This document shows positions 32,917 through 42,029 of a stretch of DNA of 56,352 nucleotides, in pieces. Both the position numbers and the translations under genes were made by a program. The notes under the pieces are model-generated. The model saw only the letters and a list, made by a program, of their open reading frames with translations. It did not search any database and was not told the DNA's origin. How positions within the stretch are numbered: the first letter of the stretch is position 1; the number at the start of each line of letters is the position of its first letter. Source of the stretch: Deltaproteobacteria bacterium (GTDB taxonomy: Bacteria > Desulfobacterota > B13-G15 > RBG-16-54-18); contig JAFGNJ010000017.1 in assembly GCA_016927065.1 (NCBI GenBank), positions 1 through 56,352 on the forward strand, read 5' to 3'.

Positions 32917-35508
32917 TCATGATTCATAGAAACAAGCCACTCTTTGTGATACCACATCTGCTACGATACGCAGATTCTTTTCGTGAATATCGTATACTTT
33001 TACAACCTCATGGTACTCGCTATTATCTGGCACCAGCTCCCCTAAACGGTTTGGGAGGCAGTCTAGTAGTTCTTTGTTAAATACAACCCCCGTACTCCCT
33101 GCAAAAAGAGCTACATAAAAAATGGTAGTTTCAATGAGGTCCAGAAAAAAATGTGTACCAAAAGAGAGTTCCGGCATTAGCGTTCCACTCTCGTCGGCAA
33201 TTTCTCCCAGAACCGTTACATTATTGATTTCCGAAAAACGAACAGATACTCCGAGCGAAGGTGTCGTTGTTCCCCATCTGCCGGGACCTAACAACATAGT
33301 AGGCAATTCCATTCTGTTTACGATCTGTTTGTTCAGCTTTCCGATCAGACGGGCGACGTCATATTTCTTAGTGAGTTCCAAGCCACTGTATTTTTCTGGA
33401 TCGACATAAATAATTCTTTTAATTGTTTGCGAAATATTACCTCCGATAAAATTCCCTTCGGATTGAAAAAAATTTTTTCCCATATCTATATGTTCTGGCA
33501 ATTCCACTTTTTTCTCCAGTCCGATGGTTTGAAGCGGTCGGCATTGCAAAAGATTAATTTGGAATCCCCCGTCTTTCGTAAAATTAATAGTAAATTCTAT
33601 CTCGACGGGATATTGGTAAATGGTTTCCAGCTTTTTTAACATTTTTTGCATTATAATCCTAAGATGGCTTGTCGATAATAATTCGTCAAAGGTAATGATC
33701 CAAGCTTCCTGACCTTTTATGCCGAGTTCTCGCATTTTGCTATTCGTTTCGTTATCTCGTATCCCGATACGGTCCAATTTGACACCTAGTTTTTCTCCGA
33801 ACAGTTTAAGTACTGAGACTGTCTGTAACTTATTTTCCCGGACATTAAGTACATCGGCGTTATGTTGTGAAAACTTCCTGATGTCCTCCATTCCCGCAAG
33901 CGGCTTTAGCAAGGGCGCATCTAATGCTATCATTCGAGGGTAATCCCCTTCTACACGGTTCACCGCTCGTGTCCCCAGCCCTAACACCAACCTAAGCATT
34001 CCGGCCTTTGGATCCATGCCTTTTTTCCAGACAAAGGTATTATACGAAATTCCCACGCCGGCGAGGTCAGGAAAAAAATAGTATTTACGATGTGATCCTG
34101 AAACTCTTTGAATCAACAGTGCCATCTGTTCATCTTTTTTTTCTAATCCTCTCTGTAAGCGATAGACAAGTGCATCTTCATTCATTGTACTCGCAAAAAC
34201 TTTTCTGACGGTTTCTTCGAATTGTAAAAAGCGCTGTTCAGGGTTGCCTTGATTAACGGTGAAAATACTTTCATATTTTCCCGCAAAGGCATTGCCGAAG
34301 GAGTCCTCTAGCAAACTGCTGGAACGAACAATTATCGGTGACTGACCAAAATACTCGATTATCTGCAAAAAATGTTCCTTAATTTCTTCAGGAAACGTTC
34401 CGTTCAACATTTTTTCTCTTAATAATGCAGCTACTTCAAAATATCCCGCTGTCGTTTTCTGCTCCATACGCAGTTTCCACCAACCATTTTGAACAAGATA
34501 GGTATAAAAAACGTCAGAGCCCACATAAAAGGAATCATGTGGCTCCAATTGTTGCTGCCAATCAAGGGAATGGTCAGTGGATAAAATTTTTCGAGCAAGA
34601 AGCATTCCTACTGTTTTCCCGCCGATATAGCCTGTGCCGATAAGCCTAGATTTTATATTTAATAAATCCTCAAGGGAAAAATTGCTTTTTATGAGCGACA
34701 ACATTTTCGGATCTCGGGCAATCATGATCATGCTGAGTTGGTCTACCATTTTTTCTTCTTCTTTTGCTGTTGAACGTTTTTCGAGCATCTCCTCAGCTTG
34801 TAAGAAGAGGCGGTCCCAATAATCAAGATTCCTTTTTGTGCTTTCAGCCCTTATTTGAGATATTTGAGAAAATAATTTTGTAGCATCGAGGCTATTGGTG
34901 ATCGGAATAAATCTGTGTTTATCCTTAAGATGCGGTAAAAACATTGTCGGGGAATAACGATTCAAAACCTTTAATGGATGAATATAGACACTGCCCTTAA
35001 AATTATAGACATCTAATAATACTTGTGTTATCTCACGAATGCGCGCGATAGTTTTGAATGAATGATTATTCCTCAGTATCGAAAAATATGCGACCGTCTT
35101 TAATTCGTAAAGATAGGGACATGTTATCAAAAAAAAGTTTCCAATCATCAAATCAGTTGCCCATGCAGACAATAAGTCTGAAAGACAATCGAATATATAA
35201 TATACGTCTTCCCCTTCTTTTGTAATAATATTATGTACCTGTGTAGAAAATGATTCGAAACCTTTGTTGGCGTTCAGTTCATAGACGACAAGATTCGGCT
35301 GAGGTTCTAACAACGGCTTGTGATGAGCGAATCTCATATAAATAACTTTTTTGTTTTCTTCCAGTGCCTTATTTGCATAAAACTGGACAAAGAACTTATA
35401 GTCTTTTATATCATCTACCTGCCATACGACATTATCCCCGATTCGCAGGCTATCGATGATCTCATCCAATTCTTTCAAACCGGTACTCACGTGAGATAAT
35501 AACATCAT
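32917..35508 (-). CDS. PEP-synthase-like ATP-binding protein with degenerate KaiC-like N-terminus
   Basis: An 863-residue protein of unclear function. Residues 1-180 start like a KaiC/RadA ATPase (STGLKELDEIIDSL) but the P-loop is lost (VVWQVDDIKDYKFF). From about 288 comes a PPDK/PEP-synthase N-terminal ATP-grasp domain: IGGKTVGMLLARKI, VRSSSLLEDSFGNAFAGKYE (394-413), GLGTRAVNRVEGDYPRM (510-526) and QINLLQCRPLQTIG near 685. The mobile swivelling-histidine and PEP-binding barrel domains of PPDK are absent. The last 170 residues are of unknown type. Start ATG 35508 has GAGGA 8 nt upstream. A phosphotransferase or nucleotide-responsive regulator is possible. No neighbour decides. Confidence 0.8.
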   Translation of the reverse strand: MMLLSHVSTGLKELDEIIDSLRIGDNVVWQVDDIKDYKFFVQFYANKALEENKKVIYMRFAHHKPLLEPQPNLVVYELNANKGFESFSTQVHNIITKEGEDVYYIFDCLSDLLSAWATDLMIGNFFLITCPYLYELKTVAYFSILRNNHSFKTIARIREITQVLLDVYNFKGSVYIHPLKVLNRYSPTMFLPHLKDKHRFIPITNSLDATKLFSQISQIRAESTKRNLDYWDRLFLQAEEMLEKRSTAKEEEKMVDQLSMIMIARDPKMLSLIKSNFSLEDLLNIKSRLIGTGYIGGKTVGMLLARKILSTDHSLDWQQQLEPHDSFYVGSDVFYTYLVQNGWWKLRMEQKTTAGYFEVAALLREKMLNGTFPEEIKEHFLQIIEYFGQSPIIVRSSSLLEDSFGNAFAGKYESIFTVNQGNPEQRFLQFEETVRKVFASTMNEDALVYRLQRGLEKKDEQMALLIQRVSGSHRKYYFFPDLAGVGISYNTFVWKKGMDPKAGMLRLVLGLGTRAVNRVEGDYPRMIALDAPLLKPLAGMEDIRKFSQHNADVLNVRENKLQTVSVLKLFGEKLGVKLDRIGIRDNETNSKMRELGIKGQEAWIITFDELLSTSHLRIIMQKMLKKLETIYQYPVEIEFTINFTKDGGFQINLLQCRPLQTIGLEKKVELPEHIDMGKNFFQSEGNFIGGNISQTIKRIIYVDPEKYSGLELTKKYDVARLIGKLNKQIVNRMELPTMLLGPGRWGTTTPSLGVSVRFSEINNVTVLGEIADESGTLMPELSFGTHFFLDLIETTIFYVALFAGSTGVVFNKELLDCLPNRLGELVPDNSEYHEVVKVYDIHEKNLRIVADVVSQRVACFYES

Positions 35509-35635
35509 GGTCAGTGTCCTCGTCTAGAGTTGTCTTTTGAAACATTCTTTTAACCTATTCAGATTACAAGCTTTTTTGTTCTCTATCTCCTATAAAATTT
35601 TTACATAACTTCTATTTAATAATCTCACTTTGACT

Positions 35636-35664
35636 ATTATCAGATTATCACTGTTTTTTGTCCA
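35636..35664 (-). promoter_or_regulatory. Promoter candidate of the 863-residue gene
   Basis: TGGACA (35664-35659), 17-nt spacer, GATAAT (35641-35636) on the minus strand, each one mismatch from consensus. Confidence 0.45.
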
Positions 35665-35720
35665 TTTTTTTCTTTTTAACTATTTTTTAGCTTAATAGGC
35701 ATTTGTGAATAAAAAAGGAC

Positions 35721-35749
35721 TTGACAACCGGCAGTTTAGTTGATAAGAT
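35721..35749 (+). promoter_or_regulatory. Promoter of the FMN glutamate-synthase-like gene
   Basis: TTGACA (35721-35726), 17-nt spacer, TAAGAT (35744-35749). Initiation near 35756 would leave the two-hairpin leader as the first thing transcribed. Confidence 0.65.
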
Positions 35750-35763
35750 AAATTCAAATAAAA

Positions 35764-35818
35764 GACACAACGTAGTGTCCCTGAATTGACAAAGGTGTCC
35801 GCGAGGACGCCTTTTTTT
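35764..35818 (+). promoter_or_regulatory. Two-hairpin ANTAR-type antitermination leader
   Basis: P1: GACAC (35764-35768), hexaloop AACGTA, GTGTC (35775-35779). P2: GAC (35788-35790), hexaloop AAAGGT, GTC (35797-35799). Both hexaloops have A at position 1 and G at position 4, the pattern required for ANTAR-protein binding. P2 overlaps the terminator stem AAAGGTGTCC (35791-35800) / GGACGCCTTT (35805-35814), loop GCGA, with T7 ending at 35818. P2 formation would disrupt the terminator. The stem of P2 is only 3 bp before an internal loop, so this is a prediction. Confidence 0.6.
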
Positions 35819-35912
35819 GTTGGTTTTAGAATCTTTAGGAGCGCAAAAACAATGGGTTTTTGGAGTTTACAGGCAAAAAGGCGGCAAAAAAGTAAAAAGG
35901 AGGTACGTTAAG

Positions 35913-37559
35913 ATGAATTTAAGACAACCAAATGCCAGTACAGCAACGGGGACATTTAATCGTTCAAGAAATGTAGTCCCTATGTCCGGAATCTGTGTAG
36001 AGTGTCTTGATGGATGCAAAGGTGGTTGTGAGGCTTGGCTCGCTTCGTTTAGAGGCCGTGAGGTACTCTATCCCGGCCCTTTTGGTGAAATAACGGCAGG
36101 GGCCAGCAAAAACTACCCTGTAGATTACTCCCACCTCAATATCCAAGGATATGCCGTCGGCGCCAAGGGGTTGCCCGATGAGGTAACTAGTGGCCCTGAT
36201 ACGGCCATTTTTCCTGCTGCTGATACGGAAACCGAATATGGATGGACAGAAAAGGTCCGGATGCGTGTTCCCATTTTTACCGGTGCGTTGGGTTCAACAG
36301 ACATCGCCCGAAAGAACTGGGAGCACTTTGCTATCGGGGCCGCCATCGCGGGTATTACCCTTGTCTGCGGTGAGAACGTGTGCGGCATTGACCCTCAACT
36401 GGAGCTGGACGGCAATGGGAAGGTCAAGAATTCTCCTGAGATGGATCGCCGCATCGAGACCTACCGGCGATTTCATGAGGGGTACGGTGAGATCCTCGTC
36501 CAGATGAATGTGGAAGACACGCGATTCGGCGTTGCGGAGTATGTCCTCAATAAGCACAAGCTCGAAACCATTGAGCTCAAATGGGGACAGGGAGCCAAGT
36601 GCATCGGCGGGGAGATCAAGGTCAGAGAGCTGGAGCGGGCCCTGGAGCTCAAAAAGCGGGGGTACATCGTCACCCCGGATCCGACCATCCCTGAGGTCCA
36701 GAAGGCCTTCAAGGAGGGGGAGATCAAGGAATTCGAGCGTCATTCGCGACTGGGCTTTGTTGATAAGGAAGGGTTTCTGAAGGAGGTCGAACGACTGAGA
36801 AAACTCGGATTTAAGCGGATCACGCTCAAGACCGGCGCCTACTCCGCGGCGGAGCTCGCCATGGCGCTTAGGTATGGGGCGGAGGCCCAGCTGGACCTCC
36901 TCACCATAGACGGCGCCCCGGGCGGCACGGGGATGAGTCCGTGGCCGATGATGAATGAGTGGGGCATTCCGTCGTTCTACCTCCACTCCCTCGCCTATCA
37001 GTTCTGTGAGAAGCTCGCCAAGCAAAAGATCAGGGTTCCCGACCTTGCCCTGGCCGGTGGGTTCTCGGGCGAGGACGGGGTGTTCAAGGCCATCGCCATG
37101 GGGAGTCCTTATGTGAAAGCGGTCTGTATGGGTCGGGCCCTCATGATCCCCGGCATGGTGGGAAAAAACATTGAAAGCTGGCTGGGCAATGGTGGCCTTC
37201 CCAAGACCGTTGCAAAGTATGGGCATTCCGTAGAAGAGATCTTTGTGTCGTATGAAGAGCTCAAGGCAAAATATAACAGCGACATGAAGAACATCCCTCT
37301 CGGCGCGATGGGAATCTATACCTTCTGTCAAAAGATAAGGGTCGGGCTCCAGCAGTTGATGGCGGGGAGCAGGAATTTCAAGCTTTCAACCATCTCCCGT
37401 AGAGACCTTATGTCCCTGACCGAGGAGGCAGCGAGAATTTCAGATATCCCCTATGTAATGGATGCATATAGAGGTGAAGTGGAGCAGATCTTGGCAGGAC
37501 GAGATTTATACTGCTCCTCAGTGGGGTTGAAGACGAGAGATGTGGTAGCCAGTTCATAA
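35913..37559 (+). CDS. FMN-binding glutamate-synthase-like protein lacking glutaminase domain
   Basis: A 548-residue protein with the Glu_synthase (alpha/beta barrel) domain. Marks are GQGAKCIGGEIKVRELERAL near residue 227, TIDGAPGGTGMSPWPMM near 331, and DLALAGGFSGEDGVFKAIAMG near 375. The N-terminus has a Cys cluster (C28, C31, C35, C39; CVECLDGCKGGC) that may bind Fe-S. The C-terminal cysteine motif that holds the 3Fe-4S cluster in true GltB is not seen. I chose ATG 35913 because AAGGAGG (35897-35903) is 9 nt upstream. It follows the two-hairpin leader. It duplicates the FMN function of the gene at 38760 and may use other electron or amino donors. Confidence 0.85.
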   Translation: MNLRQPNASTATGTFNRSRNVVPMSGICVECLDGCKGGCEAWLASFRGREVLYPGPFGEITAGASKNYPVDYSHLNIQGYAVGAKGLPDEVTSGPDTAIFPAADTETEYGWTEKVRMRVPIFTGALGSTDIARKNWEHFAIGAAIAGITLVCGENVCGIDPQLELDGNGKVKNSPEMDRRIETYRRFHEGYGEILVQMNVEDTRFGVAEYVLNKHKLETIELKWGQGAKCIGGEIKVRELERALELKKRGYIVTPDPTIPEVQKAFKEGEIKEFERHSRLGFVDKEGFLKEVERLRKLGFKRITLKTGAYSAAELAMALRYGAEAQLDLLTIDGAPGGTGMSPWPMMNEWGIPSFYLHSLAYQFCEKLAKQKIRVPDLALAGGFSGEDGVFKAIAMGSPYVKAVCMGRALMIPGMVGKNIESWLGNGGLPKTVAKYGHSVEEIFVSYEELKAKYNSDMKNIPLGAMGIYTFCQKIRVGLQQLMAGSRNFKLSTISRRDLMSLTEEAARISDIPYVMDAYRGEVEQILAGRDLYCSSVGLKTRDVVASS

Positions 37560-37584
37560 CGTTGCTTAATCGCCAATGTAAAAA

Positions 37585-37638
37585 GACACGGAGAGGTGTC
37601 AGTTATTGACAAGGGCGTCTCATAAAGACGCCCTTTTT
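37585..37638 (+). promoter_or_regulatory. Second two-hairpin antitermination leader
   Basis: P1: GACAC (37585-37589), hexaloop GGAGAG, GTGTC (37596-37600); position 1 is G not A. P2: TTAT, one unpaired T, GAC (37608-37610), hexaloop AAGGGC (A1, G4), GTC (37617-37619), TC, ATAA. It overlaps the terminator GGGCGTCT (37613-37620) / AGACGCCC (37626-37633) followed by T5. Same design as 35764-35818, here between the FMN gene and the glutaminase gene. It probably terminates the first unit unless antitermination occurs. Confidence 0.55.
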
Positions 37639-37672
37639 ATGTTACTATGAATATTGCATCGAGGGATTGAGC

Positions 37673-38773
37673 ATGGGTGTATGGGGAAGCGCTCAGCGCA
37701 CTGAAAAGGACATTAGCGGCTGTGGTATAGTCGGCATTATGAACGAGAGGGGTGATGCCTTCAGCGGTGAGTCGATCGCCGTGTCCATCTGCACCATGAT
37801 GGAGCGGGGTAATGGCCTCGGAGCGGGCTTTGCCGGCTATGGGATCTATCCTGATTTCAAGGATTACTGGTGCTTTCACGTCATGTATCAAGAGGAAAAG
37901 GCCCGTGAGGCAGTGGAGGAGTATCTGGCTAAGCGGTTTGTGCTCAAGCATCAGGGGCCCATCCCGACCAACACGGTGCGGGCGCTACGATCGGTCCCGT
38001 TGCTGTGGCGGTACTTTTTCGATGTCCGTAATGAGGTCAAGGATGCGGCAGGTGAGGAGGACTACATCGTCGAATGCCTGATGGAAATCAACCGCAACAT
38101 AGCAGGGGCATTTGTCTTCTCATCTGGCAAGAATATGGGGATATTTAAGGGTGCAGGGAATCCCGATGAAATAGCTGATTTCTACAGAATCTCGGACTAC
38201 AGCGGCTATCTCTGGACGGCCCATAACCGTTTTCCCACCAACACCCCGGGGTGGTGGGGCGGGGCCCATCCCTTTGGGATCCTGAACTGGTCGGTGGTGC
38301 ACAATGGTGAGATATCGTCCTATGGTGTCAACAGGAGATATCTCGAGGGATTCGGCTACTACTGTAGTCTCTCTACTGATACGGAGGTCATGGCATATCT
38401 CTTTGATCTGCTTGTGCGGCGCCACGGTTTTTCATTCGATGTGGTCGGGAAAATCGTCGCATCCTCCTTCTGGAGCCAGATCGAGCGGATCGAGGACGCA
38501 GACGAACGGGCCTTTTTACGGGCCCTGCGGCTCGTCTACGGGTCCGCCTTGGTGAACGGACCTTTTGCCGTTATCGTCGCCAATGCCAACTACATGGTTG
38601 GGCTAAACGACCGGATTAAGCTCAGGCCGCTGGTGGCCGCGCGAAGGGGAGATTATCTCTACATCTCCTCCGAAGAGGCGGCCATCCGCATGGTTTCAAA
38701 TGATTTGGATTGTGTCTGGATGCCTACTGCTGGGGAACCTACCATAGGAAGATTGCAGGATGGCGAAGCCTAA
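37673..38773 (+). CDS. Glutamate synthase glutaminase (class II amidotransferase) domain protein
   Basis: A 366-residue Ntn-type glutaminase corresponding to domain 1 of GltB. Cys17 in SGCGIVGIMNERGDA is the expected nucleophile, exposed after removal of a 16-residue propeptide. WTAHNRFPTNTPGWWGGAHPFG, the AHNRFPTN and GGAHPF segments, are the usual substrate loops. It releases ammonia from glutamine for the FMN domain. GAGGGA (37661-37666) precedes ATG 37673. It starts the main operon and overlaps the next gene by 14 nt. Confidence 0.93.
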   Translation: MGVWGSAQRTEKDISGCGIVGIMNERGDAFSGESIAVSICTMMERGNGLGAGFAGYGIYPDFKDYWCFHVMYQEEKAREAVEEYLAKRFVLKHQGPIPTNTVRALRSVPLLWRYFFDVRNEVKDAAGEEDYIVECLMEINRNIAGAFVFSSGKNMGIFKGAGNPDEIADFYRISDYSGYLWTAHNRFPTNTPGWWGGAHPFGILNWSVVHNGEISSYGVNRRYLEGFGYYCSLSTDTEVMAYLFDLLVRRHGFSFDVVGKIVASSFWSQIERIEDADERAFLRALRLVYGSALVNGPFAVIVANANYMVGLNDRIKLRPLVAARRGDYLYISSEEAAIRMVSNDLDCVWMPTAGEPTIGRLQDGEA

Positions 38774-40289
38774 GCGCATACCCGAGTTCATCGTCGAGCG
38801 TGCAGAAGATCGCTGTATCGGCTGCCAGGTGTGCTGCCGTACATGTGCCTTCGATGTTCACAGCTACGATGAAGAAACTGATATGGTCTTCTCCGAAAGC
38901 GACCGGTGCGTGGGGTGCCACTTCTGCGAGTTCCTGTGTCCCACCGAGGCGTTGACTATCAAGCGTAACCCCTCTGATCTCAAGGCGAATGAACACTGGG
39001 CCAGGCAAGCGGTTGACAACATTGCGCGTCAGGCCGATACCGGAGGAATAATCCTCTCCGGCATGGGGAATGACCGAGAGTGGCGGGATTACTTTAACCA
39101 TATCGTGCTCAATGCCTCCCAGGTGACCAACCCCTCCATTGATCCCTTGCGGGAGCCTATGGAGCTTAAGACCTTCCTCGGCAGCAAGCCGGAGCGTGTT
39201 GCATACGAGATAACGGGAGGTAATGAGGGGCGGCATATCCTCAAGACCGAACTTCCGCCTCAGCTGGAGCTCGAGACGCCGATCATGTTCTCGGCCATGA
39301 GCTTTGGCTCTATATCCCTCAGCGCCTGCAAGTCCTTGGCGGCGGCTGCCTGTGAGTTCGGTACCTACTGGAACACCGGTGAGGGGGGATTGCACAAAGA
39401 CCTCTATCAGTACTCAGAACGGGCCATCGTCCAGGTGGCCTCGGGGAGGTTCGGAGTCCACCGTGAATACCTGGACGCTGCGGCGGCCATCGAGATCAAG
39501 ATCGGACAGGGTGCCAAGCCGGGTATCGGCGGGCACCTCCCCGGTGAAAAAGTCCCAGAGGAGGTGTCCCAGACCCGGATGATACCCGCGGGGACCGACG
39601 CCCTCTCTCCCGCCCCACATCACGACATCTACTCGATAGAGGATCTCAAGCAATTGGTTTTCGCCCTCAAGGAGGCCACGCGGTACAGCAAGCCGGTAGG
39701 GGTGAAGGTGGCCGCGGTCCACAACGTAGCGCCTATTGCTGCCGGGATCGTCAGGGCCGGCGCGGACTTTGTGGTGATCGACGGTCTGCGGGGGGGTACG
39801 GGCGCGGCACCTACGGTCATCAGGGACAATGTCGGGATACCCATCGAACTGGCCGTGGCGGCGGTGGACCAACGATTACGAGATGAAGGGATCAGACATC
39901 AGGCAAGCCTCATTGCGGCCGGAGGGTTTCGATCGAGCACCGATGTGATCAAGGCCATCGCCCTCGGTGCCGATGCCGTGTACATCGGTACTGCGGCCCT
40001 GGTGGCCATGGGGTGTCACCTCTGCCAGAAGTGCTACACCGGCAAGTGCAACTGGGGCATTGCCACACAGGATCCCTATCTGACCAAACGACTCAACCCC
40101 GAAATAGGGGTACGGCGTCTGGTGAACCTGCTCAGGGGTTGGTCCTTGGATATCAAGGAGATGCTCGGCGGCATGGGGATCAACGCCATAGAGTCCCTCA
40201 GGGGGAACCGGGAACAGCTCAGGGCAGTTGGGCTCAATGAGGTGGAGCTCAAGGTCCTCGGGGTCAAACACGCAGGAGAGGCATGGTGA
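38760..40289 (+). CDS. Glutamate synthase FMN domain with ferredoxin modules (archaeal type)
   Basis: A 509-residue protein. N-terminal residues 20-70 carry two 4Fe-4S motifs (CIGCQVCCRTCAF and CVGCHFCEFLCPTEAL). The barrel domain follows: FSAMSFGSISLSACKSLAAA, GQGAKPGIGGHLPGEKVPEE, VIDGLRGGTGAAPTVIRDNVG and GADAVYIGTAALVAMG. It ends in the 3Fe-4S-binding CHLCQKCYTGKCNWGIATQ. It aminates 2-oxoglutarate to glutamate using ammonia delivered by the glutaminase protein. This is the complete catalytic version, in contrast to the orphan at 35913. It overlaps the ferredoxin gene by 7 nt. Confidence 0.94.
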   Translation: MAKPKRIPEFIVERAEDRCIGCQVCCRTCAFDVHSYDEETDMVFSESDRCVGCHFCEFLCPTEALTIKRNPSDLKANEHWARQAVDNIARQADTGGIILSGMGNDREWRDYFNHIVLNASQVTNPSIDPLREPMELKTFLGSKPERVAYEITGGNEGRHILKTELPPQLELETPIMFSAMSFGSISLSACKSLAAAACEFGTYWNTGEGGLHKDLYQYSERAIVQVASGRFGVHREYLDAAAAIEIKIGQGAKPGIGGHLPGEKVPEEVSQTRMIPAGTDALSPAPHHDIYSIEDLKQLVFALKEATRYSKPVGVKVAAVHNVAPIAAGIVRAGADFVVIDGLRGGTGAAPTVIRDNVGIPIELAVAAVDQRLRDEGIRHQASLIAAGGFRSSTDVIKAIALGADAVYIGTAALVAMGCHLCQKCYTGKCNWGIATQDPYLTKRLNPEIGVRRLVNLLRGWSLDIKEMLGGMGINAIESLRGNREQLRAVGLNEVELKVLGVKHAGEAW

Positions 40290-40741
40290 AGAAGCGAATC
40301 ATCATCAACGAAGAATACTGCATGGGGTGCCGGCTGTGTGAGGTCTACTGCGTCACACAGAGATCCCGTTCCAAGGATATTCTCAAGGCATATAAGGGTG
40401 AGTATCCTCGGCCCGTATCGGGCATTGTCTTCGAGGAAAAGGGCCCCATGTCCTTTGCTCTTCAATGCAGACACTGTGAGGAGCCGCCTTGTGTGGAGGC
40501 GTGTCTGACCGGGGCCCTGTATGTCGATGACGAGACGGGACGTGTTCTGCACGATGGGGAGCGGTGTGTGGGGTGCTGGATGTGTATCATGGTCTGTCCC
40601 GTGGGAGTGATCAAGCCCGATGTGGACAATAGGGTTGTGGCGTCCAAGTGTGACCTGTGCATTGAGGCGGAAGAACCTGCCTGTGTCGCCCACTGCCCCA
40701 ATGAGGCCATTCAATTGGTTGAGATTGAGGAGAAGGCATAA
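40283..40741 (+). CDS. Polyferredoxin-type 4Fe-4S protein of glutamate synthase
   Basis: A 152-residue protein with four cysteine clusters of the DMSO-reductase-subunit-B type: CMGCRLCEVYCV, CRHCEEPPCVEAC, CVGCWMCIMVCPVG and CDLCIEAEEPACVAHC. It should carry up to four 4Fe-4S clusters and pass electrons from the flavoprotein to the FMN subunit. It lies inside the operon (7-nt overlap before, 1 nt after). Confidence 0.93.
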   Translation: MVKKRIIINEEYCMGCRLCEVYCVTQRSRSKDILKAYKGEYPRPVSGIVFEEKGPMSFALQCRHCEEPPCVEACLTGALYVDDETGRVLHDGERCVGCWMCIMVCPVGVIKPDVDNRVVASKCDLCIEAEEPACVAHCPNEAIQLVEIEEKA

Positions 40742-40742
40742 C

Positions 40743-42029
40743 ATGCGCTATCTGATCATCGGCAATTCAGTGGCGGGCGTTCATTGCGTGGAGGCCATCA
40801 GGGGAGTGGACAAAGAGGGTCCCATCACCATCTGTTCCGATGAGGAAACGTTGAATTATTCCCGGCCCCTGCTTTCGTACTACCTCGGCGGAAGGATCGC
40901 TGAGGATCGACTTGCCTTCAGGGATGAGGCCTTTTACCAACGGCACTCGGTAGATCTCATATTAGAGAAAAAGGCCACAGGTCTTGATACGAAAAAAAGG
41001 CGGGTAAGCCTGGCAGATGGGACACGATTACCCTATGATCGATTGCTCTTATCGGTCGGAGGTGTTCCCATAGTCCCGCCCATCGACGGCCTGCGGCACG
41101 ACACCACGGGGGTCTTTACCTTCATCCAGTTACAGGAGACCAAGCGACTCATTAACTACATTGAACAAGAATCGATCCAAGAGGCGGTCGTTTTGGGAGC
41201 AGGCTTGATCGGCCTCAAGGCCATAGAGGGGCTGATCGAACGAGGGGTGCGGGTAACGGTGATCGAACTCGTAGATCGGGTCTTGGCTAATACCTTTGAT
41301 ACGGAGGCCTCATCTATTCTTGAGGCGCGGCTCGCGGCGCATGGATGCACCGTGATAAAGAGGGACACCATCCAACAGATTAAAACAAAGGGGAAGAAGG
41401 TTAGACAGCTGGTCTTGAAGAGCGGTACAGAGATATCTACCTCCCTCCTCATTGTTGCGGTGGGGGTGCGTCCGAATCTGGCACTCGTGAAAGGGACCAC
41501 TATCCGGACCGACCGCGGCATCGTAGTCGATGAATACATGCGGACGAGCGCGGAGGATGTCTATGCCGCAGGAGACTGTGCCCAAGGCCTTGACTTTTTA
41601 AGTAAAGAGAACGTAGTTATCGCCATCTGGCCGGTGGCGGCCAGACAGGGGAAAATAGCAGGGTTAAACATGAGCGGGTTTCAGACACCATACCCTGGTC
41701 TCTTCGCTATGAACTCTGTGCAGATCATGGATATCCCGACCATTTCATTCGGTATGACAACACCGCCAGACGGGAAGGGGTATGAGGTGTTGCATCGTGT
41801 GGATCGGACGCGGAGTTTGTACAAGAAGATCATCCTTAAAGACAATCGAGTAGTAGGTGCCATCCTGCTCAACGCAATAGAACGGGCAGGGGTTTACGGA
41901 ATGCTCATCCGGGAGGGGATTGACGTCAAAGGGTTCAAGGATCAACTCCTGAACGATGACTTCGGTCTGTTGGTACTGCCGAAGGAGTTCAGAAAACACC
42001 TGGTGGCAGGGGAGAGCTTTGTCGCATGA
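40743..42029 (+). CDS. NAD(P)/FAD-dependent oxidoreductase of glutamate synthase
   Basis: A 428-residue pyridine-nucleotide-disulfide-oxidoreductase-like flavoprotein. FAD motif YLIIGNSVAGVHCVEAIRG at the start, NAD(P) motif EAVVLGAGLIGLKAIEGLIE near residue 145, and VYAAGDCAQGLDFLSKENVV near 275 are present. The C-terminal dimerisation domain is of the NirB/rubredoxin-reductase type. It should provide electrons from NAD(P)H to the ferredoxin and glutamate synthase. A longer in-frame extension upstream overlaps the ferredoxin gene and is not used; the start is ATG 40743. Confidence 0.93.
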   Translation: MRYLIIGNSVAGVHCVEAIRGVDKEGPITICSDEETLNYSRPLLSYYLGGRIAEDRLAFRDEAFYQRHSVDLILEKKATGLDTKKRRVSLADGTRLPYDRLLLSVGGVPIVPPIDGLRHDTTGVFTFIQLQETKRLINYIEQESIQEAVVLGAGLIGLKAIEGLIERGVRVTVIELVDRVLANTFDTEASSILEARLAAHGCTVIKRDTIQQIKTKGKKVRQLVLKSGTEISTSLLIVAVGVRPNLALVKGTTIRTDRGIVVDEYMRTSAEDVYAAGDCAQGLDFLSKENVVIAIWPVAARQGKIAGLNMSGFQTPYPGLFAMNSVQIMDIPTISFGMTTPPDGKGYEVLHRVDRTRSLYKKIILKDNRVVGAILLNAIERAGVYGMLIREGIDVKGFKDQLLNDDFGLLVLPKEFRKHLVAGESFVA

